Source of the DNA: Adlercreutzia equolifaciens
Lineage (GTDB): Bacteria; Actinomycetota; Coriobacteriia; Coriobacteriales; Eggerthellaceae
Direction of reading: 5' to 3'
Assembly (NCBI RefSeq): GCF_029076695.1
Contig: NZ_JARFIK010000001.1
Location: 1,364,001-1,428,000 of the forward strand
DNA length: 64,000 bases
Positions 16,987 through 24,728 of the stretch are shown one piece after another. The notes beneath the pieces were generated by a model. It was not told the DNA's origin and ran no database searches. It saw only the letters and a program-made list of their open reading frames with translations. How positions within the stretch are numbered: the first letter of the stretch is position 1; every line of letters starts with the position of its first letter. The position numbers and the translations under genes are program-made.

Positions 16987-17074
16987 CGAGCAGTCAGTAG
17001 CGTAAGTCCAGTTGCACGGCACTCGCTCGTTGGATTTCGGGGGCCGTGCAGCGGTGCGGAGCCGAAGAGGATCC

Positions 17075-18517
17075 ATGAACAAACGTCAAATCATTCCCAT
17101 GCTCGCCGTTCTGTACGGCAGTGCTTTTGTGGCCTCGTTCAACGAGAACACCATCAACGTGGCGCTCATCAGCGTCATGAACGAGTTTTCCATTGGCGCC
17201 AACACGGCGCAGTGGCTCGTGACCGGCTACATGATAGTCACCGCCATTGTGGTCACCACCACGGCGTTTCTCTTCAAGCGCCTGAGGCTGCGTACCTTGT
17301 ATCTCAGCGCCGCCACCTTCCTGGGCGCCGGCCTCATTGTGGATATGCTTATGCCCACCTGGCCGCTGTTCCTTATCTTCCGCCTTGTTCAGGCGGTGGG
17401 CACCGGTCTGTTCATCCCGCTCATGATGAGCACGGTGCTGGCCGTGGCGCCCCACGAGAAAACGGGCACGTACCTGTCCATCGGCAGCTGCATGATCACC
17501 TTCGGACCGGCACTGGCCCCGGTGGTCAGCGGTGTTATGGTGACCACTGTCGGATGGCGCAGCGTGTTGGTGCCGCCGGCGGCTGTTATCGTGCTGCTGG
17601 CCATCGCCGGCGTGTTCTTCATGCGCAACATCGACGAGCCGGAGCCCGTGAAGCTGGATCTGCCGTCGGTGGTTCTTTCGGCGGCGGGGCTGTTCTTCTT
17701 CGTGTTCGGCCTGTCGCTCGTTGCGTCCGAGACGCTTTTGGCGCTGGGGACCATCGTGGTGGGTTTGGCTGCCATGGCGGTGTTCGTCATTCGCCAGCAT
17801 CGGATTTCCAACCCGCTGCTGAACCTGGGCCCGCTGCACAACTCCTTGTTCTCGCCGGTGTGCGCGTTGATGGTGGTGGCTATGATGACCACCTTCTCCA
17901 TGAGTGTGTTGCTGCCGCTGTACTTCGAGGGTGCTCTGGGCACGACGGCTCTGGCGGCGGGCGCGCTTTTGCTGGCGCCCATTCTGGTGAACGCGGTGAC
18001 GGCGCTTATCGGCGGCAAGGTTATGGACACTAAGGGCTGCTGGCCCTTGCTGCCCGCCGGCTTCGGGCTCATTGCCGTGGGGCAGGCGGCGGTGTGCCTG
18101 TTTGCCACGCAGCTGTCCCTGCTAGGCGTGCTTTTGGCCTCGGTGGCGGTATATGCCGGCGTGGGCCTTATTCTGTCGCCCTCCCAGGCGGCCGGTCTGC
18201 AAACGCTGCTGCCCCATCAGCATCCGCACGGTGTGGCCATCCTGAACACGTTCATCCAAATCGCCGCCTCCATCGGCCCGTCGCTGTTCATCGGGGTGCT
18301 GTCGGCCGTGGCGGCCAACGTGCAGGCCGAGGGAGCGGCCGCTACCGTGGCCCAGGCCGACGGCTTTGCGGCAGCGGTGGCGGTGGCCTGCGCCATCGCC
18401 GTTGTCGGCACGGTCATTGCTTTTCTCTACGCTCGCAAGCGCCGCGCCTTGGCACTTGAGGTGGCGGAAGACGCGGTGGCCGATGCCGAGGTGCGCGCTG
18501 CAGACGCCATCGAATAG
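17075..18517 (+). CDS. MFS multidrug-type transporter (DHA2 family, 14 segments)
   Basis: The 480-residue protein has about fourteen hydrophobic segments. It starts MNKRQIIPMLAVLYGSAFVASFNENTINVALI, a DHA2-type first helix, and keeps motif C (LAPVVSGVM near residues 147-155). ATG 17075 is chosen because the preceding reading frame to 17012 lacks membrane character; GAAGAGGA supplies the ribosome site. It is placed between paralogous reductases and may import their substrate or export a product. A near-match to the Rrf2-type operator lies upstream. Confidence 0.9.
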   Translation: MNKRQIIPMLAVLYGSAFVASFNENTINVALISVMNEFSIGANTAQWLVTGYMIVTAIVVTTTAFLFKRLRLRTLYLSAATFLGAGLIVDMLMPTWPLFLIFRLVQAVGTGLFIPLMMSTVLAVAPHEKTGTYLSIGSCMITFGPALAPVVSGVMVTTVGWRSVLVPPAAVIVLLAIAGVFFMRNIDEPEPVKLDLPSVVLSAAGLFFFVFGLSLVASETLLALGTIVVGLAAMAVFVIRQHRISNPLLNLGPLHNSLFSPVCALMVVAMMTTFSMSVLLPLYFEGALGTTALAAGALLLAPILVNAVTALIGGKVMDTKGCWPLLPAGFGLIAVGQAAVCLFATQLSLLGVLLASVAVYAGVGLILSPSQAAGLQTLLPHQHPHGVAILNTFIQIAASIGPSLFIGVLSAVAANVQAEGAAATVAQADGFAAAVAVACAIAVVGTVIAFLYARKRRALALEVAEDAVADAEVRAADAIE

Positions 18518-18560
18518 CCGAATCGCCTGGCCACAGACGCTCATCCCTTGTCGGCCATGG

Positions 18561-18579
18561 CCACAACTCGTTGTTGTGG
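18561..18579. promoter_or_regulatory. Operator-like palindrome CCACAAC-N5-GTTGTGG
   Basis: A perfect 7-N5-7 inverted repeat lies 93 nt before ATG 18672. It shares the ACAAC-N5-GTTGT core and nearly the same distance to the start codon with the palindrome at 14209-14227. Confidence 0.6.
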
Positions 18580-18671
18580 AAAGCACAATAGGTTGATTAT
18601 TCTCTTGCGTTCCCGCGGAGCCTACACTTCAGGCTATGAAGTTTTGGAGGCTTCAAAGGAAAGGGAGAAAA

Positions 18672-20285
18672 ATGACTGAATTTGAAAAGACCGAGGGCGT
18701 ATCTCGTCGTGCGTTCCTGAGCGGCGCCGCCGCTTTCGGCGGCATTCTGGCTGCCGGCGCGCTGTCCGGCTGCGCCCCCACCGCCAGCAACGCGTCCGAT
18801 GAGGCTCCGCTGGCTGACACCGGCGAGGCTGCCGAAGAGGCCAAGAACGTTACCGAGACCGTTGACTGCGACATTGTCGTGCTGGGCGCCGGCTGGGCCG
18901 GTCTGGCCGCGGCCGTCGAGGCCATGGAATCCGGCGTGAACGTTGTCGTGCTCGAGCGCGCTGCCACCTACGGCGGCACGGGCATCTTCACCGAGGGCAT
19001 GTTCGGCAGCGGCAGCTCGATGCAGAAGGCTCAGGGTGTGCCGGATTACGACACGCGCGACATGATCTCGGAGGAGCAGGAGTACGCTCACTTCTTCACC
19101 GATTTCTGGCAGTACGACGAGTTCTTCAGCACGTCCGGCGCGAATGTCGACTGGATGGTCGATCACGGCGTCGAGTTCGGCGAGATCGACAACTATCAGG
19201 GCATGGGCAAGTTCGACTGCTTCCACTGGTGGAAGGAGCACAACGGCCAGCAGGCTATGGATTGCCTGGCCAAGGCTCTGGAGGACGGCGGCGTCAACGT
19301 GCGCTACAAGACCTCTGCCACCGAGCTGGTCATCGAGGACGGCGTGGTGAAGGGCGTGTACGCCCAGGAGGACGGCTCCAAGGACTACCTGCAGGTGAAC
19401 GCCAAGGCCGTTATCATCTGCACCGGCGGTGCCGCTGGCGACCTGGAGCTTATCGCTGAGAAGATGGGCATCGACACCACCTACTCCGCCTCCACCACCG
19501 GCCAGGACTCCACCGGCGACGGCTACCGCATGGCCATGCAGGCCGGCGCGGGTACCCGTTCCATGTGCGTGCTGCAGAACTCCTATGTTTACGGCGCCGG
19601 CGAGGCGCTCAACGGCTGCGCCACCCGCCACTTCCTGCTCGAGGTGAACAACAAGGGCCGTCGCTTCATGCGCGAGGACCTGCAGGACGCCATCGACCAG
19701 AACGTGGCCACGAACTGCATCCGTACCCAGGGCACCGTGCACACCATCTTCGACTCCGCCATGGTCGACTACTTCGAGAATGGCGACGGCGTGTACGTCG
19801 ACTACATGTTCGGCCCGGGTATCGGCGCCAAGCTCGAGGGTCTGCAGGCCGAGATCGACGGGGCCATCGCCGACAACGCCGGTTCGGTCTTCAAGGGCGA
19901 CACCATCGAGGAGCTGGCCGAGCAGATGGGCATCGATGCTGCCACGCTCGTCGAGACCGTGAACAACTACAACGGCTACTGCGAGAGCGGTGTGGACGAG
20001 GAGTTCGGCGTGCAGGCCAAGTTCCTGAAGCCGGTGACGACGCCTCCGTACTACGCGGCCCGTACCGACTTCCAGATCATCAAGTCCATCGGCGGTTACA
20101 AGCTCAACGAGGATATGCAGCTCATGACTGCTACCCAGCAGGTCATCCCCGGCCTCTACGGCGCCGGTATGGACGGCTGCGCCATCTTCGGCGACACCTA
20201 CAACATCGCCATCTGCGGTGGCAACTCCGGCTACTGCTGCTACTCCGGTCGCAAGGCCGTGCAGAGCGCCATCAAGGAGCTGTAA
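18672..20285 (+). CDS. Tat-exported flavoprotein reductase, lipoprotein (paralogue of 14318 gene)
   Basis: The 537-residue protein starts at ATG 18672 behind AAAGGGAG. The Tat motif SRRAFLSGAA and lipobox LSGC mark it as an exported lipoprotein. The FAD motif DIVVLGAGWAGLAAAVEA (about 66-83) and the C-terminal IPGLYGAGMDGCAIFGDTYN match the fumarate/urocanate reductase flavoprotein family. It aligns over its full length with the 14318-15949 product, so the pair arose by duplication. Differences in the middle region (for example ATRHFLLEVNNKGRRF against AAHHFMIMVNPEGERF) may reflect different acceptors. It has no FMN-binding or haem domain. Confidence 0.9.
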   Translation: MTEFEKTEGVSRRAFLSGAAAFGGILAAGALSGCAPTASNASDEAPLADTGEAAEEAKNVTETVDCDIVVLGAGWAGLAAAVEAMESGVNVVVLERAATYGGTGIFTEGMFGSGSSMQKAQGVPDYDTRDMISEEQEYAHFFTDFWQYDEFFSTSGANVDWMVDHGVEFGEIDNYQGMGKFDCFHWWKEHNGQQAMDCLAKALEDGGVNVRYKTSATELVIEDGVVKGVYAQEDGSKDYLQVNAKAVIICTGGAAGDLELIAEKMGIDTTYSASTTGQDSTGDGYRMAMQAGAGTRSMCVLQNSYVYGAGEALNGCATRHFLLEVNNKGRRFMREDLQDAIDQNVATNCIRTQGTVHTIFDSAMVDYFENGDGVYVDYMFGPGIGAKLEGLQAEIDGAIADNAGSVFKGDTIEELAEQMGIDAATLVETVNNYNGYCESGVDEEFGVQAKFLKPVTTPPYYAARTDFQIIKSIGGYKLNEDMQLMTATQQVIPGLYGAGMDGCAIFGDTYNIAICGGNSGYCCYSGRKAVQSAIKEL

Positions 20286-20373
20286 GCCGAAGCTGCATTA
20301 GCAACCAATTCGAGGGCCTTGCAGGCGCCCGACCCCCCTCCCTACGGGTGCCTGCCAAGGTTGTATCTTCTTT

Positions 20374-20406
20374 GCCCCGCCACCCTCTTGGCGGGGCTTC
20401 TTTTTT
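20374..20406. terminator. Rho-independent terminator
   Basis: The stem GCCCCGCC / GGCGGGGC (20374-20381, 20390-20397) with an 8-nt loop and TTCTTTTTT ends the flavoprotein transcript. The converging sirtuin gene ends at 20405, so its stop codon lies inside the T-run. Confidence 0.9.
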
Positions 20407-21307
20407 AGGACGCCAAAGGCTCCTCGCCGCTGATGACGGGGAAGGTCTGGGCGATGTCGCCCTCGATGGCAATGCCGCTCTTGATGGAGCCGTCCACCTC
20501 GGCGCTGTCGTAGTTCATGCGGATGAGCGGGCTTCCCGTCTGCTTGGCGATGCGCTCGAAGGGCATGCGAATCCACACCGGGGTGTTCCAGCCCACGCCC
20601 AGCTCCAGGAGGAGTGTCTTCTTCTCGGGGATTTCCGACACGAACTCCCGGTAGCGCTTCTCGGCGGCGTACCAGTCGTCGGTCTGCACGAAGGAGTCGT
20701 CCACGCGCAGATGCATGTTCATAGGCGCTCCGCATACGTCGCAGGTGGGCACCAGGCTCGCGTCGGTGATGCGGGTGCGCTTGCCGTGGTCGGTGTCCTC
20801 TTCGATGCGGGCGAACAGCTCGGCGTCCTCGCGGATGCCGTGCTGGCCGGTAATGCACTGGATGTGAGCGTAATCTCCCTGGGTGGCGAAGATGCGCTCC
20901 GGGTCGAAGCCGGCCTTGAAGAACTGCATATCGGCGTTAGTGGTGATAACGAAGTAGTCGCGGGTGCGCGCCCACTCGTAGATTTCCTCGTAAAGCGGCT
21001 GGGCCTCGAGCCCCAAGTTGTTCACCGTGGCGTGATGCGCCCAGTAGGCCCAGCGGTCCTCCTCAGTGGGGAAGGGGTAGAAGCCCGCCGTGTACATGTC
21101 GGTCATACCGTAGCGCTTGATGAACGAGGGAAACGTCTCCTGGAAGCGCTGGCCGCCGTAGTTGATGCCGGCGGCCGTGGACAGTCCGGCGCCAGCGCCG
21201 ATGAGCACGCGGTCGGTCTCGGCCATGACGGCGCGGGCGCGCTTCAGGGCCTCTTCGCGCTCTTCGGGGGTTTGGGGGCGGGGCGGGGTGGAGAAAAAGG
21301 GAAGCAT
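20405..21307 (-). CDS. Class M sirtuin (SirTM), probable protein ADP-ribosyltransferase
   Basis: The 300-residue protein keeps the sirtuin NAD-binding motif GAGAGLS (37-43) and an altered NxD motif TTNADMQF (N124, D126). The usual catalytic His of the His-Gly motif is Gln143 in ATQGDY, the replacement known for SirTM enzymes, which ADP-ribosylate rather than deacylate. A zinc site is suggested by C151, C189 and C192. It follows the macrodomain gene by 63 nt on the same strand, the established pairing of writer and eraser. In staphylococci and streptococci the operon also carries a GcvH-like target and a lipoate ligase. Neither is present here, so the acceptor protein is unknown. Confidence 0.9.
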   Translation of the reverse strand: MLPFFSTPPRPQTPEEREEALKRARAVMAETDRVLIGAGAGLSTAAGINYGGQRFQETFPSFIKRYGMTDMYTAGFYPFPTEEDRWAYWAHHATVNNLGLEAQPLYEEIYEWARTRDYFVITTNADMQFFKAGFDPERIFATQGDYAHIQCITGQHGIREDAELFARIEEDTDHGKRTRITDASLVPTCDVCGAPMNMHLRVDDSFVQTDDWYAAEKRYREFVSEIPEKKTLLLELGVGWNTPVWIRMPFERIAKQTGSPLIRMNYDSAEVDGSIKSGIAIEGDIAQTFPVISGEEPLAS

Positions 21308-21370
21308 GAGAATCCTTTCGAACGGGGGTGGAGGGGGAGCAGGGTTCGCTTTTCGGAGGCGGACCCTCTC

Positions 21371-22195
21371 TTACAGTTCGAGCAAGCGGCGGTAGAGCAT
21401 CTCGTCCGCTTCGCCGAAGACGTTGAACACTACGATAAGCGATGATTGGGGGTGCTCCTGGAACCAGTCGCGCACGACGCTCACGGCAATGGAAGCTGCT
21501 TCGTCCTGGGGGAAGCCGAACACGCCGGTGGAAATGCAGCAGAAGGCCAGGGAGAGGCAATCGTGGGCATGGGCGGTGTCCAGGCAGGCCCGATAGCTTT
21601 GGGCCAGCTGGCGGCGGTGCGTATCGGTGGGACGGCCGTTGGCGATGGGTCCCACGGTATGAATGATGTGCTTGGAGGGAAGGTTGTACGCCGAGGTGAT
21701 CTTTGCGTGCCCGGTGGGCTCCTCGTGGCCCTGGGCCTCCATGATGCTGTGCATCTCTGCGCGCAGCTGGATGCCGGCGTAGGTGTGGATGGCGTTGTCG
21801 ATGCAGTAGTGCAGCGGCTGCCAGCAGCCGGTCATGCCCGAGTTGGCGGCATTCACGATGGCGTCCGTGCCCAGAGTGGTGATGTCGCCGCGCCAAAGCC
21901 GCAGTCGGCCGTCCAGGGGGCTGCGCTCGGCGTCGGCCACCGTGGCTACGCCCGCCTCCTCGATGAGGCCCTCCAAAAGCTCGTCTTGGGCCACCAGGAA
22001 GTCGGCCGAGGCCGGCCAGGGGGGACGCACGTTGACCAGCGCGCGGAAGGCCAGCCACAGCGACTCGAAGTCGGCATTCGGGTTGTCCAGAGTCCGCGTA
22101 ATGTCTGCCGGGGCCCAGGCTCCGTGGCGTTTTGCCTCGTCGGCCAGATACCCTGCCAAGGTGCGCACCAGCTCCATTTTTCGTTCGTATTTCAC
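21371..22195 (-). CDS. Zinc-type macrodomain protein (ADP-ribosyl hydrolase linked to SirTM)
   Basis: The 274-residue protein has an N-terminal helical extension (about 1-90) and then a macrodomain: GDIT (103-106), DAIVNAANS (111-119), GCWQPLHYCIDNAIH (123-137), HTVGP and a C-terminal VVFNVF strand. C124, H129 and C131 match the zinc-binding signature of macrodomains that accompany class M sirtuins and remove ADP-ribose from their targets. The start is ATG 22195, behind AGGAGG. It is first in a two-gene operon with the sirtuin. The promoter carries the TTGTAA-N9-TTACAA operator over its -35 box. Confidence 0.92.
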   Translation of the reverse strand: MKYERKMELVRTLAGYLADEAKRHGAWAPADITRTLDNPNADFESLWLAFRALVNVRPPWPASADFLVAQDELLEGLIEEAGVATVADAERSPLDGRLRLWRGDITTLGTDAIVNAANSGMTGCWQPLHYCIDNAIHTYAGIQLRAEMHSIMEAQGHEEPTGHAKITSAYNLPSKHIIHTVGPIANGRPTDTHRRQLAQSYRACLDTAHAHDCLSLAFCCISTGVFGFPQDEAASIAVSVVRDWFQEHPQSSLIVVFNVFGEADEMLYRRLLEL

Positions 22196-22275
22196 AGGAA
22201 ACCTCCTTTGCTAGAAGGGGAGAGGCGAATGCGTGCTTGCGCCGCGCATGGTCTGTCCGTTCAATTACCTGTTCC

Positions 22276-22304
22276 ATAATAATTTGTAATCATTGATCTT
22301 ACAA
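22276..22304 (-). promoter_or_regulatory. Promoter of macrodomain-sirtuin operon
   Basis: On the minus strand, -35 TTGTAA (22304-22299), a 17-nt spacer and -10 TATTAT (22281-22276). The -35 hexamer is itself one arm of the operator, and the rest of the operator fills the spacer. A bound repressor would exclude RNA polymerase. Confidence 0.65.
22284..22304. promoter_or_regulatory. Rrf2-type operator TTGTAA-N9-TTACAA (copy 2)
   Basis: An exact match to the operator beside the Rrf2 gene: same arms, same 9-nt spacing, with one extra matching base pair outside each arm (T-TTGTAA / TTACAA-A). It overlaps the -35 and spacer of the macrodomain-sirtuin promoter. Confidence 0.75.
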
Positions 22305-22460
22305 ATATGATGCCGTACCGTCAACGAATCGAGTGCGCCTTGTTGCAGGCGACCCTAGAGGGGCGCATCTCCACATTGGAAGAAGCTTTCAGCCGGGTTT
22401 CAGCTTTGCTGATATTTATTGAAAACTGCTCTATCGTCAGGATGAAAGGGACGGCGGTAA

Positions 22461-22487
22461 GATAATTTGTAAAATCAACTATTACAA
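22461..22487. promoter_or_regulatory. Rrf2-type operator (copy 3) with adjoining -10-like GATAAT
   Basis: TTGTAA (22467-22472), 9 nt, TTACAA (22482-22487). GATAAT at 22461-22466 abuts it and may be the -10 box of the tannase-like gene, which would put the operator over the transcription start. No clear -35 is visible. Confidence 0.65.
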
Positions 22488-22555
22488 GATCGGATTCGGC
22501 CGTTCCGCATCCTCGGAAGCGACGGCGGTCGGTCCCCCTCAGAAAGCAGGTTCCC

Positions 22556-24505
22556 ATGAGAATGAGACTTGTGCCGGCCGGCGCCCTGGCGTGCGCCTTG
22601 GCGTGCGGCTCCCTGGTGGGCTGCCAGGCAGTCACGGTCGACAACCAGGCCGCTCCGGCCGCCGAGCAGCCCAGTGCGGATGCCGCCTCGCTTTGGAATC
22701 AGGTGGATATGAGCGCCTGGCACTTCAACGCCGACCATAACGTGTATTGGCAAACGGGCATTGCCTACTGCCAGAACCCTGCCGATGCCTCCGCGGAAAC
22801 CCTGGGGCTTTTCGTGCCGGCCGCCTACTTCCAGGCTACCGACAACGGGGACGGCACCTATACCTGCGCTCTGAACGAGACGGGCGCCGTCGGCGACTTC
22901 ACCGCCGCCACCGCTCCCATCGTGCTGCCGGTGGAAACGCCCGGCTACATGGCCATGGCAGCTCCCACCGACTACGTGGAGAGCACGGCAACTTATACCG
23001 ATGCGGGCTTCGTTTACGTCTATGCGGGATGCCGCGGCCGCGAGGCCGGCGCCCCGGCTGGCGTCACCGACCTGAAGGCCGCCATTCGCTATGTGCGCAG
23101 CAACGAGGGAGCGCTTCCGGGCGCCATGGACCGCATCTTCAGCTTCGGCATGAGCGGCGGCGGCGCTCAGAGCGCGGTGCTGGGCGCTTCGGGGGACAGT
23201 GCCCTGTACGATCCGTATCTTCAGGCCATTGGGGCCGTGGAGGGGGTGAGCGACGCCGTCAACGGTGCCATGTGCTGGTGCCCGGTTACCAGCCTCGATA
23301 CGGCCAGCGAGGCCTACGAGTGGAATCTGGGCTCGACGCGCACGGATCTTTCCGACGAGGACCAGGCTATTTCCGATGACATGGCCGAGCAGTTCGCGCT
23401 CTCGCTCAACGCCCTGGGATTGAAGGACGAGAACGGCAATGTGCTCACCCTCGAAAAGTCCGATGAGGGCGTCTACCAGTCCGGCAGCTATTACGAGTAT
23501 CTGAAGAAGGTTATCGAGCAGTCCCTCGACAACTTCCTGGCCGACACCACCTTCCCCTACACGGTGCAGGAGAAGGGCAAGGGCGGCTTCGGCACCTTTG
23601 ACGGCAACGGCCCCGACGGCGACGGCCCCGACGGTGCCTTCCCCGGCCCCGACGGCAACGGCCCCGACGGCGACGGCCCCGATGGCAATTTCCCCGGCCC
23701 CGATGGCGACGGGGACTTCGGCGGCCCGAATGGCCAGGGCGGCAAGGACGGGCAGGGCAAGGGCGATCTGCCTGCTATTGACGGCGAGAAGCCGACCCGT
23801 GACGGCCGCGGCGGTCCGAACGGTGCGGGCGGCAACGGCGGTGCCGAGGGCGAGGACTTTGCTGCCATGGACAATATTGCCCGCGTCGACAACGCCGGCG
23901 GCATCACCTTATCGGGCACGTACGATACGCCCCAAGACTACATCGACGCGCTGAACGCCGACGGCACGTGGGTAACCTACGACGCCAAAACCAATACGGC
24001 CACCATTACGAGCATCGCCGACTTTACCAACGCGCTCAAGCGCGCCTCGAAGACCTTGGGCGCCTTTGACGCCTTGGACGAGTCCCAGGGCGAGAATGTG
24101 CTGTTCGGCGACGGGGACGGCGAGGGCGATCACTTTGACGCCCTGATGGCAGGGGTGTTGGAGGGCACCGAGTACGCGGATGCCTATGCCCAGGATCTGA
24201 CGCGCACCGACGCTCTGGGCACGTCCGTTGCCACCCGCCTGAACATGTACAGCCCGCTCTATTATCTGGCTTCCAACTCGGAGGGATACCATACCTCCGA
24301 AGTGGCCAAGTTCTGGCGCATTCGCACGGGCATCAACCAGGGCGATACGGCTCTCACCACCGAGGTGAACCTGGCGCTGGCCCTTGAGAACGACGGCGCC
24401 GACGTCGACTTCGCTACCGTTTGGGGCCAGGGCCACGTCAAGGCCGAGCGCACGGGAGACTCCGACGAGAATTTCATCGCCTGGGTGAAGGAGTGCGTGC
24501 AATAG
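22556..24505 (+). CDS. Secreted tannase/esterase-like alpha/beta hydrolase, lipoprotein
   Basis: The 649-residue protein has a Sec-type signal with lipobox LVGC (Cys23). The nucleophile elbow FGMSGGGAQSA has Ser200. Asp597 in NQGDTAL and His627 in WGQGH complete a plausible catalytic triad. The C-terminal RIRTGINQGDTALTTEVNLALALENDGADVDFATVWGQGH arrangement resembles bacterial subtype B tannases, which cleave galloyl esters. Between the halves is a low-complexity Gly/Pro/Asp insert (about residues 343-435) that includes two exact-length 17-residue repeats. GGTTCCC before ATG 22556 is a weak ribosome site, and AGAAAGCAGG lies slightly further up. The gene is divergent from the macrodomain operon and shares its operator type. 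Substrate specificity is inferred. Confidence 0.75.
   Translation: MRMRLVPAGALACALACGSLVGCQAVTVDNQAAPAAEQPSADAASLWNQVDMSAWHFNADHNVYWQTGIAYCQNPADASAETLGLFVPAAYFQATDNGDGTYTCALNETGAVGDFTAATAPIVLPVETPGYMAMAAPTDYVESTATYTDAGFVYVYAGCRGREAGAPAGVTDLKAAIRYVRSNEGALPGAMDRIFSFGMSGGGAQSAVLGASGDSALYDPYLQAIGAVEGVSDAVNGAMCWCPVTSLDTASEAYEWNLGSTRTDLSDEDQAISDDMAEQFALSLNALGLKDENGNVLTLEKSDEGVYQSGSYYEYLKKVIEQSLDNFLADTTFPYTVQEKGKGGFGTFDGNGPDGDGPDGAFPGPDGNGPDGDGPDGNFPGPDGDGDFGGPNGQGGKDGQGKGDLPAIDGEKPTRDGRGGPNGAGGNGGAEGEDFAAMDNIARVDNAGGITLSGTYDTPQDYIDALNADGTWVTYDAKTNTATITSIADFTNALKRASKTLGAFDALDESQGENVLFGDGDGEGDHFDALMAGVLEGTEYADAYAQDLTRTDALGTSVATRLNMYSPLYYLASNSEGYHTSEVAKFWRIRTGINQGDTALTTEVNLALALENDGADVDFATVWGQGHVKAERTGDSDENFIAWVKECVQ
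23603..23704 (+). repeat. Two tandem 51-nt coding repeats
   Basis: Two consecutive 51-nt units (23603-23653, 23654-23704) encode 17 residues each with the pattern GNGPDGDGPDG-x-FPGPD. They lie in the Gly/Pro/Asp-rich insert of the tannase-like protein and could vary in copy number between strains. Confidence 0.9.
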
Positions 24506-24546
24506 GTCACAGACTCCTTCTCCATCGCCCCTAGGACAGCTTGCTC

Positions 24547-24580
24547 GAACGGCCCGGCTCCTCTAAGAGCCGGGCCGTTC
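24547..24580 (+). terminator. Intrinsic terminator after the tannase-like gene
   Basis: A 14-bp stem GAACGGCCCGGCTC / GAGCCGGGCCGTTC with loop CTCTAA is followed by a weak tail (CTTCAAGG). It is strong in stem but poor in T-run. Confidence 0.75.
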
Positions 24581-24628
24581 CTTCAAGGCGGATCCGAGAC
24601 GATTCGTCGGCCCTCAGGTTCCTTTACG

Positions 24629-24660
24629 GTAACAGTGATTGTTACAGCCCATGGTATACT
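24629..24660 (+). promoter_or_regulatory. Palindrome GTAACA-N5-TGTTAC and -10 box TATACT before LuxR gene
   Basis: The palindrome (24629-24645) sits where a -35 box would be, 9 nt before a good -10 TATACT (24655-24660). No recognisable -35 hexamer is present, which suggests that a regulator bound to the palindrome controls this promoter. Confidence 0.5.
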
Positions 24661-24728
24661 GACAAACTGTAAAGGAACGCGAGGGGGCGTTCATCGACGA
24701 TGGACTGAGGGGCGACGGAGGGAATGCC

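Larger units (their letters stand above)
22196..22555. promoter_or_regulatory. Divergent control region between macrodomain-sirtuin operon and tannase-like gene
   Basis: This 360-nt gene-free region is more AT-rich than its surroundings. It carries one operator for each direction (22284-22304 and 22467-22487). Between them, 22310-22450 shows no repeat or open frame that I can support. Confidence 0.7.
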
